Translations under genes and position numbers: made by a program | Shown here: positions 16,935 to 25,700 of the stretch, piece after piece | Layout of the letters: every line of letters begins with the position of its first letter | How positions within the stretch are numbered: the stretch's first letter is position 1 | Notes under the pieces: generated by a model | Seen by the model: the letters and a program-made list of their open reading frames with translations, nothing else | The model's database searches: none | Told to the model about the DNA's origin: nothing | IMG/VR virus record: IMGVR_UViG_3300036985_003381 | Location: 1-64,000 of that record | Source: a virus | Length of the DNA: 64,000 bases | Strand: one strand, 5' to 3'

Positions 16935-17059
16935 GTATGGTGCTATAAGAAATAGCGGATTTTGAAAACGAAAATTTGAATTATGCAGATAAGTTTATTT
17001 GAAAACGAAATGTTGAATATAGCACAGAACCCGCTATTTCTTATAGCACATGTTAGCGG
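16928..17059. repeat. attC-like hairpin before the methyltransferase-like cassette
   Basis: CCCTAAC (16928-16934) is followed by GTGCTATAAGAAATAGCGG (16940-16958). A perfect inverted copy lies at 17031-17049, then GTTAGCGG (17052-17059). The order (YYYAAC box, long arm, loop, arm, GTTRRR box) is the architecture of integron attC sites, including a short unpaired spacer. The loop holds two copies of TTTGAAAACGAAA (16961-16973 and 16998-17010) and the ATG of the next frame. Confidence 0.6.
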
Positions 17060-17684
17060 TTGTTCTTTTCCAAAGATTATCCTTCACTTATGTGCTGATT
17101 TAGGTAGCGATAGTTTGTTTTATCAATTATCTGATGAATACGAAGTAATAATGATAGGCGAAGAAATAGGCGTTGAAAATTACAATCCACCGCCTAATGT
17201 TTGGGGAATAATTGCAAACCCTGTATGCACCGAATTTTCAACAGCAAACGGATTTCATAAAGAAAATGATTTAGAAAAAGGAATGTTTTTAGTAAACCAC
17301 TGTTTGAGAATTATTGAAGCTGCAAAGCCTAAATGGTGGGTAATTGAAAACCCTGCAAATGGTAGATTAAAAGAGTTTTTAGGCAAACCAAAACTTGTTT
17401 ATCAACCTTGGGAATATGGAAGCCCTTGGACTAAAAAAACAGGATTGTGGGGTGAATTTAAGATACCTACAAAGAAATATACTGATTGGAATAAAGTGCC
17501 TAAAAACGATAAACTTTATATAAGACCAGGACGCCCAAAACCTGCACTTGCATTTTTACATAAATCAGCAGTTGATTTAATACCCGAAATGCAATGGGCA
17601 AAAGATAAAATAAAATGTGATGCTGATATTCGTTCAATGTGTTCTGCTGGATTTGCAGAGGCGTTCTTTCAGAATAACCGCTAA
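16983..17684 (+). CDS. Atypical cytosine methyltransferase-like protein
   Basis: Class-I SAM-enzyme-like protein (233 aa from the ATG). The family core begins near residue 30: HLCADLGSDS (SAM loop), IIGVENY-like segment, WGIIANPVCTEFSTA (in place of GPPCQ) and WWVIENPANGRL (motif VI-like ENP), then PWEYGSPWTKKTGLWG. It has no large target-recognition domain, unlike the gene at 8386. The family normally starts just before HLCADLG, but there is no ATG or GTG there. The visible ATG lies in the attC-like loop, so the first 20-28 residues are translated from the recombination-site-like DNA. The TAA stop sits in the CCGCTAAC box. Confidence 0.7.
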   Translation: MQISLFENEMLNIAQNPLFLIAHVSGCSFPKIILHLCADLGSDSLFYQLSDEYEVIMIGEEIGVENYNPPPNVWGIIANPVCTEFSTANGFHKENDLEKGMFLVNHCLRIIEAAKPKWWVIENPANGRLKEFLGKPKLVYQPWEYGSPWTKKTGLWGEFKIPTKKYTDWNKVPKNDKLYIRPGRPKPALAFLHKSAVDLIPEMQWAKDKIKCDADIRSMCSAGFAEAFFQNNR

Positions 17685-17775
17685 CGGTTGGGTGTATGAG
17701 AAGGTTTGCTTAGACGAACTTTCAAATTAACACTACTGTTAATAGCAAACTTTCTTATACACCTTGTTATGTGTA
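17671..17775. repeat. attC-like hairpin between the two cassette-like genes
   Basis: CCGCTAAC ends at 17685. GGTGTATGAGAAGGTTTGCT (17691-17710) pairs with AGCAAACTTTCTTATACACC (17744-17763); the only two differences give G-U pairs. GTTATGTG (17766-17773) follows after TT. The outer boxes are not complementary to each other, but each matches the opposite end of its own unit, as expected at a junction between two different cassettes. Confidence 0.65.
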
Positions 17776-17840
17776 GTAATTTTGTGGGTAGGAGTTGGAT
17801 TAAAATACAATTTTAAATATTTATATATAAAAATAAAACC

Positions 17841-18086
17841 ATGAGTAAAGAAATGAGAGAACAAATAAATAAAGTAAAGAACTTCGAACAGTTCTTGAAT
17901 GAAAATATTGAACAAAATAAATGTGTTTGTATAAAAAACATTAAATTTAAAAATGGTATGAATTATTTTAAAGACTTTACTTATACTTGTGAAATGAATA
18001 TAGATAAAGTGTCTGTTGCTTATGAAGATGGTAGATTTACAACAATGGGTAATGATGTTTTTGATATTCATTTTCAAGTAATCTAA
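17841..18086 (+). CDS. Orphan cassette-borne protein (81 aa)
   Basis: Only gene of the second unit, which runs from GTTATGTG (17766) to CACATAAC (18112-18119). It follows a 55-bp AT-rich leader. The product is a charged helix (SKEMREQINKVKNFEQFLNE) followed by beta segments with two cysteines (CVCIKNIKFKNG). Unrecognised, as are many cassette genes. Its A/T-rich codon use is like its neighbours. Confidence 0.6.
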   Translation: MSKEMREQINKVKNFEQFLNENIEQNKCVCIKNIKFKNGMNYFKDFTYTCEMNIDKVSVAYEDGRFTTMGNDVFDIHFQVI

Positions 18087-18101
18087 TTGTGGGTTGATAA
18101 A

Positions 18102-18157
18102 AAAATTATTACACATAACTAATCGGTGAGTATTAAATAACTAAATACTAATTATGC
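18102..18157. repeat. Right end of the second unit and a degenerate attC-like site
   Basis: AAAATTATTACACATAAC (18102-18119) is the inverted partner of GTTATGTGTAGTAATTTT (17766-17783), 17 of 18 pairs. It is followed by GAGTATT (18128-18134), AATACT (18144-18149) and TTATGC (18152-18157), a shorter, partly decayed version of the arms and right box. The last bases include the ATG of the next phage gene. Confidence 0.5.
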
Positions 18158-18354
18158 AAATAACAGTTAATTACAATTTAAAATGGCAGCTAAAATCAGC
18201 CCCGAATTACCAGTTTACAGACAATGGAATTTGCATCAATACATTAAGAGGCAAACAAGTAAGAAAAGTAGTTGTAAGCGGAACTAAAGGTTATTGTATC
18301 AACGGTAAATTTAGAAGTGTATTGCAGTTAAGAAAAGAATTAATTAAGATTTAA
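18154..18354 (+). CDS. Small phage early protein (66 aa)
   Basis: The frame starts at the ATG within TTATGCA at the edge of the last inverted repeat. The product pattern KWQLKSAPNYQFTDNGICINTLRGKQ...GTKGYCINGKFRSVLQLRKEL resembles small proteins seen in phages and prophages of Bacteroidota; function unknown. Two Cys in a beta-type body and a basic C-terminus suggest a compact domain. Confidence 0.65.
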   Translation: MQITVNYNLKWQLKSAPNYQFTDNGICINTLRGKQVRKVVVSGTKGYCINGKFRSVLQLRKELIKI

Positions 18355-18370
18355 AAAGAAATATTACCAT

Positions 18371-18387
18371 TTTAGAACGTTTCTAAA
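18371..18387. promoter_or_regulatory. Operator-like inverted repeat
   Basis: TTTAGAA (18371-18377) and TTCTAAA (18381-18387) flank a 3-bp centre in the gap before the next gene. The short spacing is typical of a dimer-binding site rather than a terminator. Single copy; role not shown. Confidence 0.3.
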
Positions 18388-18434
18388 TTACTTAAACCAA
18401 CAAATAATTAAAACAATATCTCTTAATTTGAATT

Positions 18435-18581
18435 ATGAAATTTAAAGCACTTAGGAAGTTTAGCAGGCAACAGGTGGTGGGACATCTGAGTAAAATGGGT
18501 AAAGTAAGAATTTATACCATTGAGGGGATTGATTATACAATAACTGAATTTAAAAAACATTTTAATAAATTTGAACTATGA
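18435..18581 (+). CDS. Small basic protein (48 aa)
   Basis: ATG frame with many Lys and Arg (KFKALRKFSRQQVVGHLSK...YTIEGIDYTITEFKKHFNKF). Its stop overlaps the next ATG by 4 bp. The FSRQQVVGHLSK / EGIDYTITEFKKHF pattern suggests a small helical DNA-binding protein; family not recognised. Confidence 0.5.
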   Translation: MKFKALRKFSRQQVVGHLSKMGKVRIYTIEGIDYTITEFKKHFNKFEL

Positions 18582-18829
18582 ACATACAAAACATTTTTAA
18601 ACCAAAACCAAAATTTAAGACATGTACCCTAGCAATAGCCGACCACTTTAAAAGAAACGGTAGTTTAAGCCAGTTGGAGTGTTGCCAGTTATTCCTTAAT
18701 TGGAATCTTCACAAAGTTGTGGACCGTTTAAATCGACACCACAATATGAATTTTGAAAAAACTAAAAAACTTATCAAGACCAGGTACGGTAAAACAACTG
18801 AAATCGTAACATATCATTTAATAAGATGA
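18578..18829 (+). CDS. Helix-turn-helix-like protein (83 aa)
   Basis: ALAIADHFKRNGSLSQLECCQLFLNWNLHKVVDRLNRHHNM (split by turns) fits a winged-helix arrangement used by small phage regulators that read 'switch by complexity' DNA sites. It is flanked by small basic genes. The assignment rests on the helix pattern, not on a named family match. Confidence 0.5.
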   Translation: MNIQNIFKPKPKFKTCTLAIADHFKRNGSLSQLECCQLFLNWNLHKVVDRLNRHHNMNFEKTKKLIKTRYGKTTEIVTYHLIR

Positions 18830-18862
18830 TTGAAGTTTATAAAAAAGCAAACAAATAACAAC

Positions 18863-19099
18863 ATGATACAACCAACAAAACAAGAACTAAAAACAAAGAT
18901 TATCGAACTAAATGAACTACTTCGTAGAGAGATTAAAAACATTATATATCACCAAGAGTTGACTGAGAATATGAGGGATAAGATGATTAGGGGAGACAAG
19001 TTAAACCAAATCCTTATGATAAAAATTAGTTCTTTAGAATATGCAATTAAAGAATGTAATAAATCCTGGTGGAAGAAAATGTTTTCTAAATTATTCTAA
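18863..19099 (+). CDS. Hypothetical helical protein (78 aa)
   Basis: The ATG at 18863 is chosen over an upstream TTG frame extension. The product is an almost continuous charged helix ending in SWWKKMFSKLF, an amphipathic tail that could contact membrane or partner protein. Its last base overlaps the next ATG. Unrecognised. Confidence 0.55.
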   Translation: MIQPTKQELKTKIIELNELLRREIKNIIYHQELTENMRDKMIRGDKLNQILMIKISSLEYAIKECNKSWWKKMFSKLF

Positions 19100-19338
19100 T
19101 GACTGAGCAGCAAATACAATCTAAGCATATAAAGAAATTAGAGGCTGAAGGATACTATGTTATAAAGCTTATTAAAACAAATAAGAATGGTATACCTGAT
19201 TTAATCGCAATACCAAGGAATGCTGATGTCTTATTTGTGGAGGTAAAAACGCCAACAGGAGTGCTTTCTAAGTTGCAGGAGTATAGATTAGAGGAACTTA
19301 AATTGCATGGTCTTAAAACAGACGTTTATAGGGGATGA
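19099..19338 (+). CDS. VRR-NUC domain nuclease
   Basis: Stand-alone VRR-NUC endonuclease of the phage type (79 aa). The motif string GIPDLIAIP (Asp34), FVEVKTPTG (Glu48, Lys50) and SKLQEYRL (Gln60) matches the PD-(D/E)XK active site. Such proteins cleave branched or flap DNA during replication and recombination. It follows the charged helical gene by a one-base overlap and overlaps the next by 4 bp. Confidence 0.9.
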   Translation: MTEQQIQSKHIKKLEAEGYYVIKLIKTNKNGIPDLIAIPRNADVLFVEVKTPTGVLSKLQEYRLEELKLHGLKTDVYRG

Positions 19339-19724
19339 TACAATTTGAATCTAAAGAAAATATAGCAAGGAAAAATAAGTCAATGGATGTATTCATTAAT
19401 ACATTCGGTGGAATTTATAAGAAATCTGAATCCTTAGAATATAAAATACTGAATATAAATGGGGACCTAATTGCTTATTCAGAAGTAATTATATCCCCAA
19501 ATGTTATAAGATACGCTTATCCATTATCAATTACCATTACCAGGTTTAACAAGTTGATATCTAAGCGGCTTAATCCGGTACTCATTTGGTCGTGTGACGA
19601 TGGTATTATATACGCTAAAGCTATGAACCTAATTGGTACAATAAAATATGATAAACTTTTATCTGACTTTGTAATATACTTTGACAAACAAAAGGAGTTC
19701 AAATATATTAGGTATATAAATTAA
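19335..19724 (+). CDS. Hypothetical protein next to VRR-NUC (129 aa)
   Basis: Last plus-strand gene of this block. Contains a beta pattern with LIWSCDDGIIYAKAMNLIG near residue 82 that resembles a small nuclease-like or DNA-metabolism fold, but no complete motif is visible. Its stop codon overlaps, tail to tail, the stop of the giant minus-strand gene (shared 19722-19723). Confidence 0.55.
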   Translation: MIQFESKENIARKNKSMDVFINTFGGIYKKSESLEYKILNINGDLIAYSEVIISPNVIRYAYPLSITITRFNKLISKRLNPVLIWSCDDGIIYAKAMNLIGTIKYDKLLSDFVIYFDKQKEFKYIRYIN

Positions 19725-22700
19725 AAATTTTCATTAATTGCATCATCTATTTCTTTATCAATATTTTCAATTTCTTTATAAATTTCTTTATCAATATCTT
19801 CAATGCTACTGCTTTTAGAAGATGTCTTTTTCGTTAATTGTTTTTCTGTTTTCCCTTGTTTTTTGATAATTGCAAGTTCTCTTTTGGATATAGTTTTAAC
19901 ATCCGTTGGGACTAATTTTAGCATTGAAACAGAATTTAACAATAAAAGTAATGGCAATTTATTTACATCTTCATCTGATAATGTTTTAGTATTACCATAA
20001 TCATCTACAAATTGTTTAGTATAAATCATTTTAGACAATTTATATAATCCCATAGCATCTTCTGCTGCTATACCCAATATCCCTGCTTGTTTAACAAAGT
20101 CTTTTGGCTTTGCTTCAAACAACAATAATCTTTCTTTTTCTGGCTTGTCCATTTGCAACATATTTGCAATATAATTTATTCCAAATGTTACAGCAGGGTC
20201 TGTTAAAGGAACAGGAGAAAGCATATCGGCTGCAAGATTTGTAATTTGCCCTTTATAAATATTATTTAATCTTTTTTGTTTTTCTTCTTCATCGTCATCT
20301 CCACCCCATATTGAATTAGTGATTGAATCTAGTAATGCAGTTGTACCTATCGACACCAATCTAAATGCAGCAGCTTCTACTGCAAATCCTGCTAATGACT
20401 TTGCTGCTATTGCCTTGTCTTGTTTAGATGAAGTAAAACTTGTAAGTGTAGTTACATCATTTATCAATCGTATAGACTGATTTATTCTGAAATTAGCAAA
20501 AGCAAATATTGTTTTTACTACAATCGTTCTGTATGCATCATTTTTAGTAAATAGCATTCCTCCCAAGTCCGGATCGGATATGTTCTGTTGTCTGTTAACC
20601 ATTCTTGTAGCATAATTTTTAGCATCCTCGTTATATACATTAAAATCAAATTTTATTTTATTTTTACTCAAATAATCTTTGTAGTATGTAAACCACGATG
20701 CCCTAGCAATAAATACATCAGGTTTTTCAAGCAACCATTTAAGTTGAAATTCTCCCAATTTTTTTATATATTCTAATTGCTTTATTCCAGATGAATTATT
20801 TATTAAATCTTCTAACTTATTTGATTTAGTTATTTGAGCCTCAGATGCCATTGACCTATTTGCAACTGTTGTACCTGAATTATCAATAAAATCTCTAATT
20901 TGTTTATTCCAAATATTTCTAATGTCTAACCCATTTGCATTAATTATTGTATTAAATGCCAATGGCACTACTTGTTTAACAGGTTGAGATAAACTTGTAA
21001 GTGCGGATGCAACTCCTATAGATGTAATACTATTTAATTTATTTATTGCTCTTGATAACTGTTCATTATTTATATTATTTTTATTTCTTGTAAGTTTCAC
21101 ATAATGATTTACTCTTGATTTTAATAAATTTCTATCATTTTTATTTGGTATAATATTAGACATATTTTCCATAAAAGCTTGAAGTTGTCTTATAGGACCA
21201 GCCGTTTTTATATCTATCAATGCATCATACATTGAATTTACATTATTTGTATCAAACGATAAATTTATATATGAACCTTTTGGTAGAGGTTTATGTTGTG
21301 CTTTTTTAAGTGACCCTGACTCCTCTTTATATAATGTCCCAGGTCTAAAATTATTTGTATTAAATACTGACTGAGTTTGTTCGATATCTAATTCTTTTTT
21401 TAATTCTGTATTTAGATATCTCGCAGGGGTATAATTAGATTCTCTCTCTAATATTTCATTGTAAATACTCTTAGAAACATCGTTCATTTCATCAAACTTG
21501 CTGTCCCATTTGTTTACCCAAAAAAGTACAGCCTCCCCATTTATTGAACTAACTTTACCTTCAATATCTTCAATGCTTTCGGCATCTTTAAGTATCTTAT
21601 TATATACCTTTTTATATAGCTCCCCTAATCTGTTTTCTTCTTCTGAACTTTTATCATTTGTAAGATATTCTATAGAGTCTATTATATCGTTTTTGCTTCT
21701 TATAAAATCATCTTCCATTTGCTCATTTGTGCCAATAATTGTTCTTAGCATATGTGCATACATACCACGTTCTACAATATTTTCTTCATCAAAAAAATCT
21801 TTCCCATTTGGTTTTGTGTCTCCAAACTCTTTAGTATACTCTACAGCAAACTTTTTTACTTCACTTGTCGCTTCAGCCTTCCCATTTACAACGCTTGAAA
21901 TACCGCTCTTATCTTCAAAAATACCCCCCCTTATAACCCCTTTAAACATTTTCTCTATTAAAGATGGTAGAGAGGAAAGTTGTTCATATGCCGCCCCTCC
22001 TATAACCCCGGAGAAATATAATTTAATTTTACTAGATATTAATTTGTTTTTTTCAAGTTCCAACGAATTTTTCAATCCTGTATATTCATAAAAAACAGAC
22101 CCTATTTTTGCAATAGACTTATTCTGTATAAAGTTCTGCAATGCATCCACCGCATCAATAACTGTCTTTAAATCCAATAAAGACAAATCCATACTCATAA
22201 ATTTCTTTATAGTTTGCTCTTCAGAAGCTGTCAGTTCAAATATATCACCACTAATAGGTTCTGTTCCAGTACTAATTATCTTATTTATTATTGCTGAAAA
22301 AGAATCAAATCTACCTTTAGCCTTTTTTCTAAATAAGCCTTCATCTTCTTTCTTTATAATTAATTTATCTTCTTTAATTAATTTGATTATTTGATTATAT
22401 GTCATACCAGAAGTATCATCAATTCCAAATAATTCTTCTAATTGTTCTGATGCTCTATTAAATAATATTCTATCCTGAATTTTTTTTACTGTTTCAATAT
22501 ATTTTAAAGTAGGTACAATATCTATAATATCAACAAAATTATCTGATGATTTTGTTCCGGTTATAGACTCTTTTAGTTGCGTTGCGATACTATTATACCT
22601 GTCTATATCCTCTACTAACGATGTGTCTAGTTCTAAGAACTTTTTTGCTAATGCCCTTAAATCAGCATTTTTAGATTTATTAGCAGCTAGTTTTGCTATT

Positions 22701-25700
22701 TGTTTTTTTATTTTATTGGCAGCAATTAGTTTATTTTGATAGTCTACATCTTTAAAAACATTAGACATATAGTCTAAAAACGTATTTATAGAGTCATCAT
22801 TAAACATATTTATTTTACTAAATTTATTTAAAATGGCTGTTAACTGAGATGTACTTATTTTCCCGTTTATCTTTAATGCTCTGACTGACTTTATAACCTC
22901 AGCGGATATCTTTAACCAAGCTGCCTTGGTATCCCTTGATGATTTTGCCATGTCTCTTATTCTTTGCTTTAGAAGTTGAGTGTCTGTCATCGTAATATTT
23001 TTGATATCCTTGATAGTATCAAATAATTTACCTGGAGATGGGGCAGACTTTTCTCTAACACCTAATTTCTTATTCAGCATCCTTACCAATGCCTCACGCT
23101 GTACATCTGTGGCATTCTCGTACACCAAGGAACTCTGTAAGTATGCTAAAGCAGATGTGTATACCCTTTTCTTAGTAGAGTCAATCTTATTGGATGTTTC
23201 GTCAATAATTTTATCTAATTTCTTTATCATTGCATCGTACCCGGGCAGATTACTCTCGGATAGATCACCCTTCTGAGACTTGGATACAGGTTGGTTTAGA
23301 CCTTTGAATAATGGTATTCCGCTTTCAACTGACTCTTTTAGTTCGGGTGTTATGTCTATGGAGTTTTGAGTGGTTGTTATATTATTGCTTTTTGATTTTA
23401 ATTTTAATTTTTTAAATTCTTTATATAAATCAGAGTTTTCATTTATTTCTAATTTAACTGCGTCTACATTATAAATACCTTCTCCAGCATTTTCAAGGAA
23501 GTCTTGAAAAAATCTTATTTCTTGTTGATTCCCATCATATATTTTCTTTATAATTTCAGTTGTCTTCGGCTCTTGCTTAAATAAACTCTTAGCTACATTA
23601 CCTACTATGCCTAAACTTCCTTCTTTTGGTGAACCATAAAAACCTTTCATCCCTTTGCCACCAATTTTTAAGTAGTCCCCTTTTAACACTTTATGCTCCC
23701 TTGGTTGCCCACTATAATAATCATTCCCAATTACAGAATGATATTCTTCACTTACATTACCTTCATTATTAATAATTTTATTAGAAATTTCTTTACCTAA
23801 TACTCCTTCAAGTTGTGATTCAGAATAAACACCACTTGAAATAGATTGATTATTCTTATCAGCACTAATAATATATTTACCATTATCTAATTTACTATAT
23901 AAAATTTCATCAACCTGCTTGCTCAGATCATACCTGTCATTCTGTTGTTCCCCAGTAGTCCAAGCAATCTTATCAGCACCTTGTTTTACTGCTTCTTTAA
24001 GAGCTACTTTTAAACCTAATTTTGCCCAAGCGTTTGTGTCCATTACGAAAGGAGCTTGAGGGGTTGATGCGTTAGCGTTGTCTATACTACGTTCAGCAAT
24101 ATTAATTTTTTCATTTTCTATTTCAATCCCATTAAAAGCTGATAATATTTCTTTTCTTATTGTTATTTTTTCCGTTTCGTATTTCTCAATTTCTTTATTT
24201 GCAGCATCCCAATCTCTGTTATTTCTTACGGTATCTTTATATTTTTCTAATCTAGCAATCGCTTTATTTATTTCAGATGTTCTTTCTGTTTTGCCTTGTT
24301 TAAATTCTGCAATTTCGGATGTAGATGAATTTGGTAGTAAACCTAATTTTTTAAGCGATTTATTGTATTCAGATATTTTTTCTTTTGATTTATTAATAAT
24401 ACTTTCTTGCTCCGAAGTATCTTTAAACCCTTCCTTCTTACCTTTCTGTCCCCAATCGCTTTGTACTTCTTCTAAGAATAAAACCTTGTTGCCTTCTACA
24501 TCTGTTCGGGTATTCATTCTTAAATGAACAAGAATGTTTGGTTCGTCAAAGTGGGATGATTGGAATGATGTTTGGGCTTTTCTGTTTGCTGCTATTCTTT
24601 CTTTCTCTGACCTATTAAATTCTTCGTAAACCTTATTAAATTCTTTGTCCGTTAGGTCTGCAAACTTTGGTGCTTTTATTCCTTCTTGCCCTCTGTATTT
24701 ACTCATATTGCCCTCATACCAATCTCTTAATAAGAGCGGTTTTTCTTTACTCGGCAATGTAACCAATATCTCTTTGTAGTTTTCTTTTTGTCCTTCTAAT
24801 TGGTATTGAGAGAATTTAGTTCTACTATTTTCTACATAGTCATTTCTAAGATACTCAATAGCATCATCTCTTGACATATCTTCACCTACTTCATCATTCA
24901 TTAAGGTATCTATATCATCTTCGGTTGGTTCTTCTTTCACAACCTCAACTATTTCAATACGATTGGTTTTAAAGTAATCAAGTAAATCGTTTTTATAAAT
25001 TACTTTATCCGAATTTTCAGTTAAATAATCGGCAACACCAGTCCATTTAAGCTCATCTCCCTCTGTTTCTCCTATTAATCGTTTTAACCATTCTTTCCCT
25101 GTGGCTTTATCAAGTTTAGACTTGTTTATTCCCCTTTCAAGTGGACTATAAAACCCATTAATTAATTCGGCAGTAGGTTTAGAATTATCTACTTCAACTT
25201 CTACTTCTTTTCCGTTGAGTGTAACTTTGTATTTGTCGTTTAGGTGTTTGGCAAATAATCCTTTATTCCATTTGGCATTATTTATTTTGCTATCTATCCA
25301 CTGAATTGCTTTATTAATAGCATTACCAAGTTTAGACCCTTTTTCTACTTCTCTTGCCGCTATTTCTAATGCACCGTTATAAATAGTTTTACTTATACCG
25401 AAATCTACATGTACGCCTAATCCGCTAAGTTTCTTAGACCTTATTTTTGAGGCTAAGTCTTTTATATCCTGTCCCTTCTGAGACTTGGATACGGGTTGGG
25501 GTGTTGCTTGAGAGTTTTTTTCTTTAATATCAAGAGCTTGTTCATTTAATGTAGGGCTATCGCTATAAAACTGACCCCCAATAGATTGTAAATTACCTAG
25601 TGATTCTATTTTAGAACGTCCAAAATCAGCATTACCCCCAATAGACTGTAAATTACCTAGTGATTCTACTTTAGAACCCTCAAAATAAGCATTACCCCCA

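Noticed and set aside
16887-18157. Insertion sequence or transposon
   Set aside because: No transposase is encoded, each gene has its own inverted ends, and no obvious target duplication was seen.
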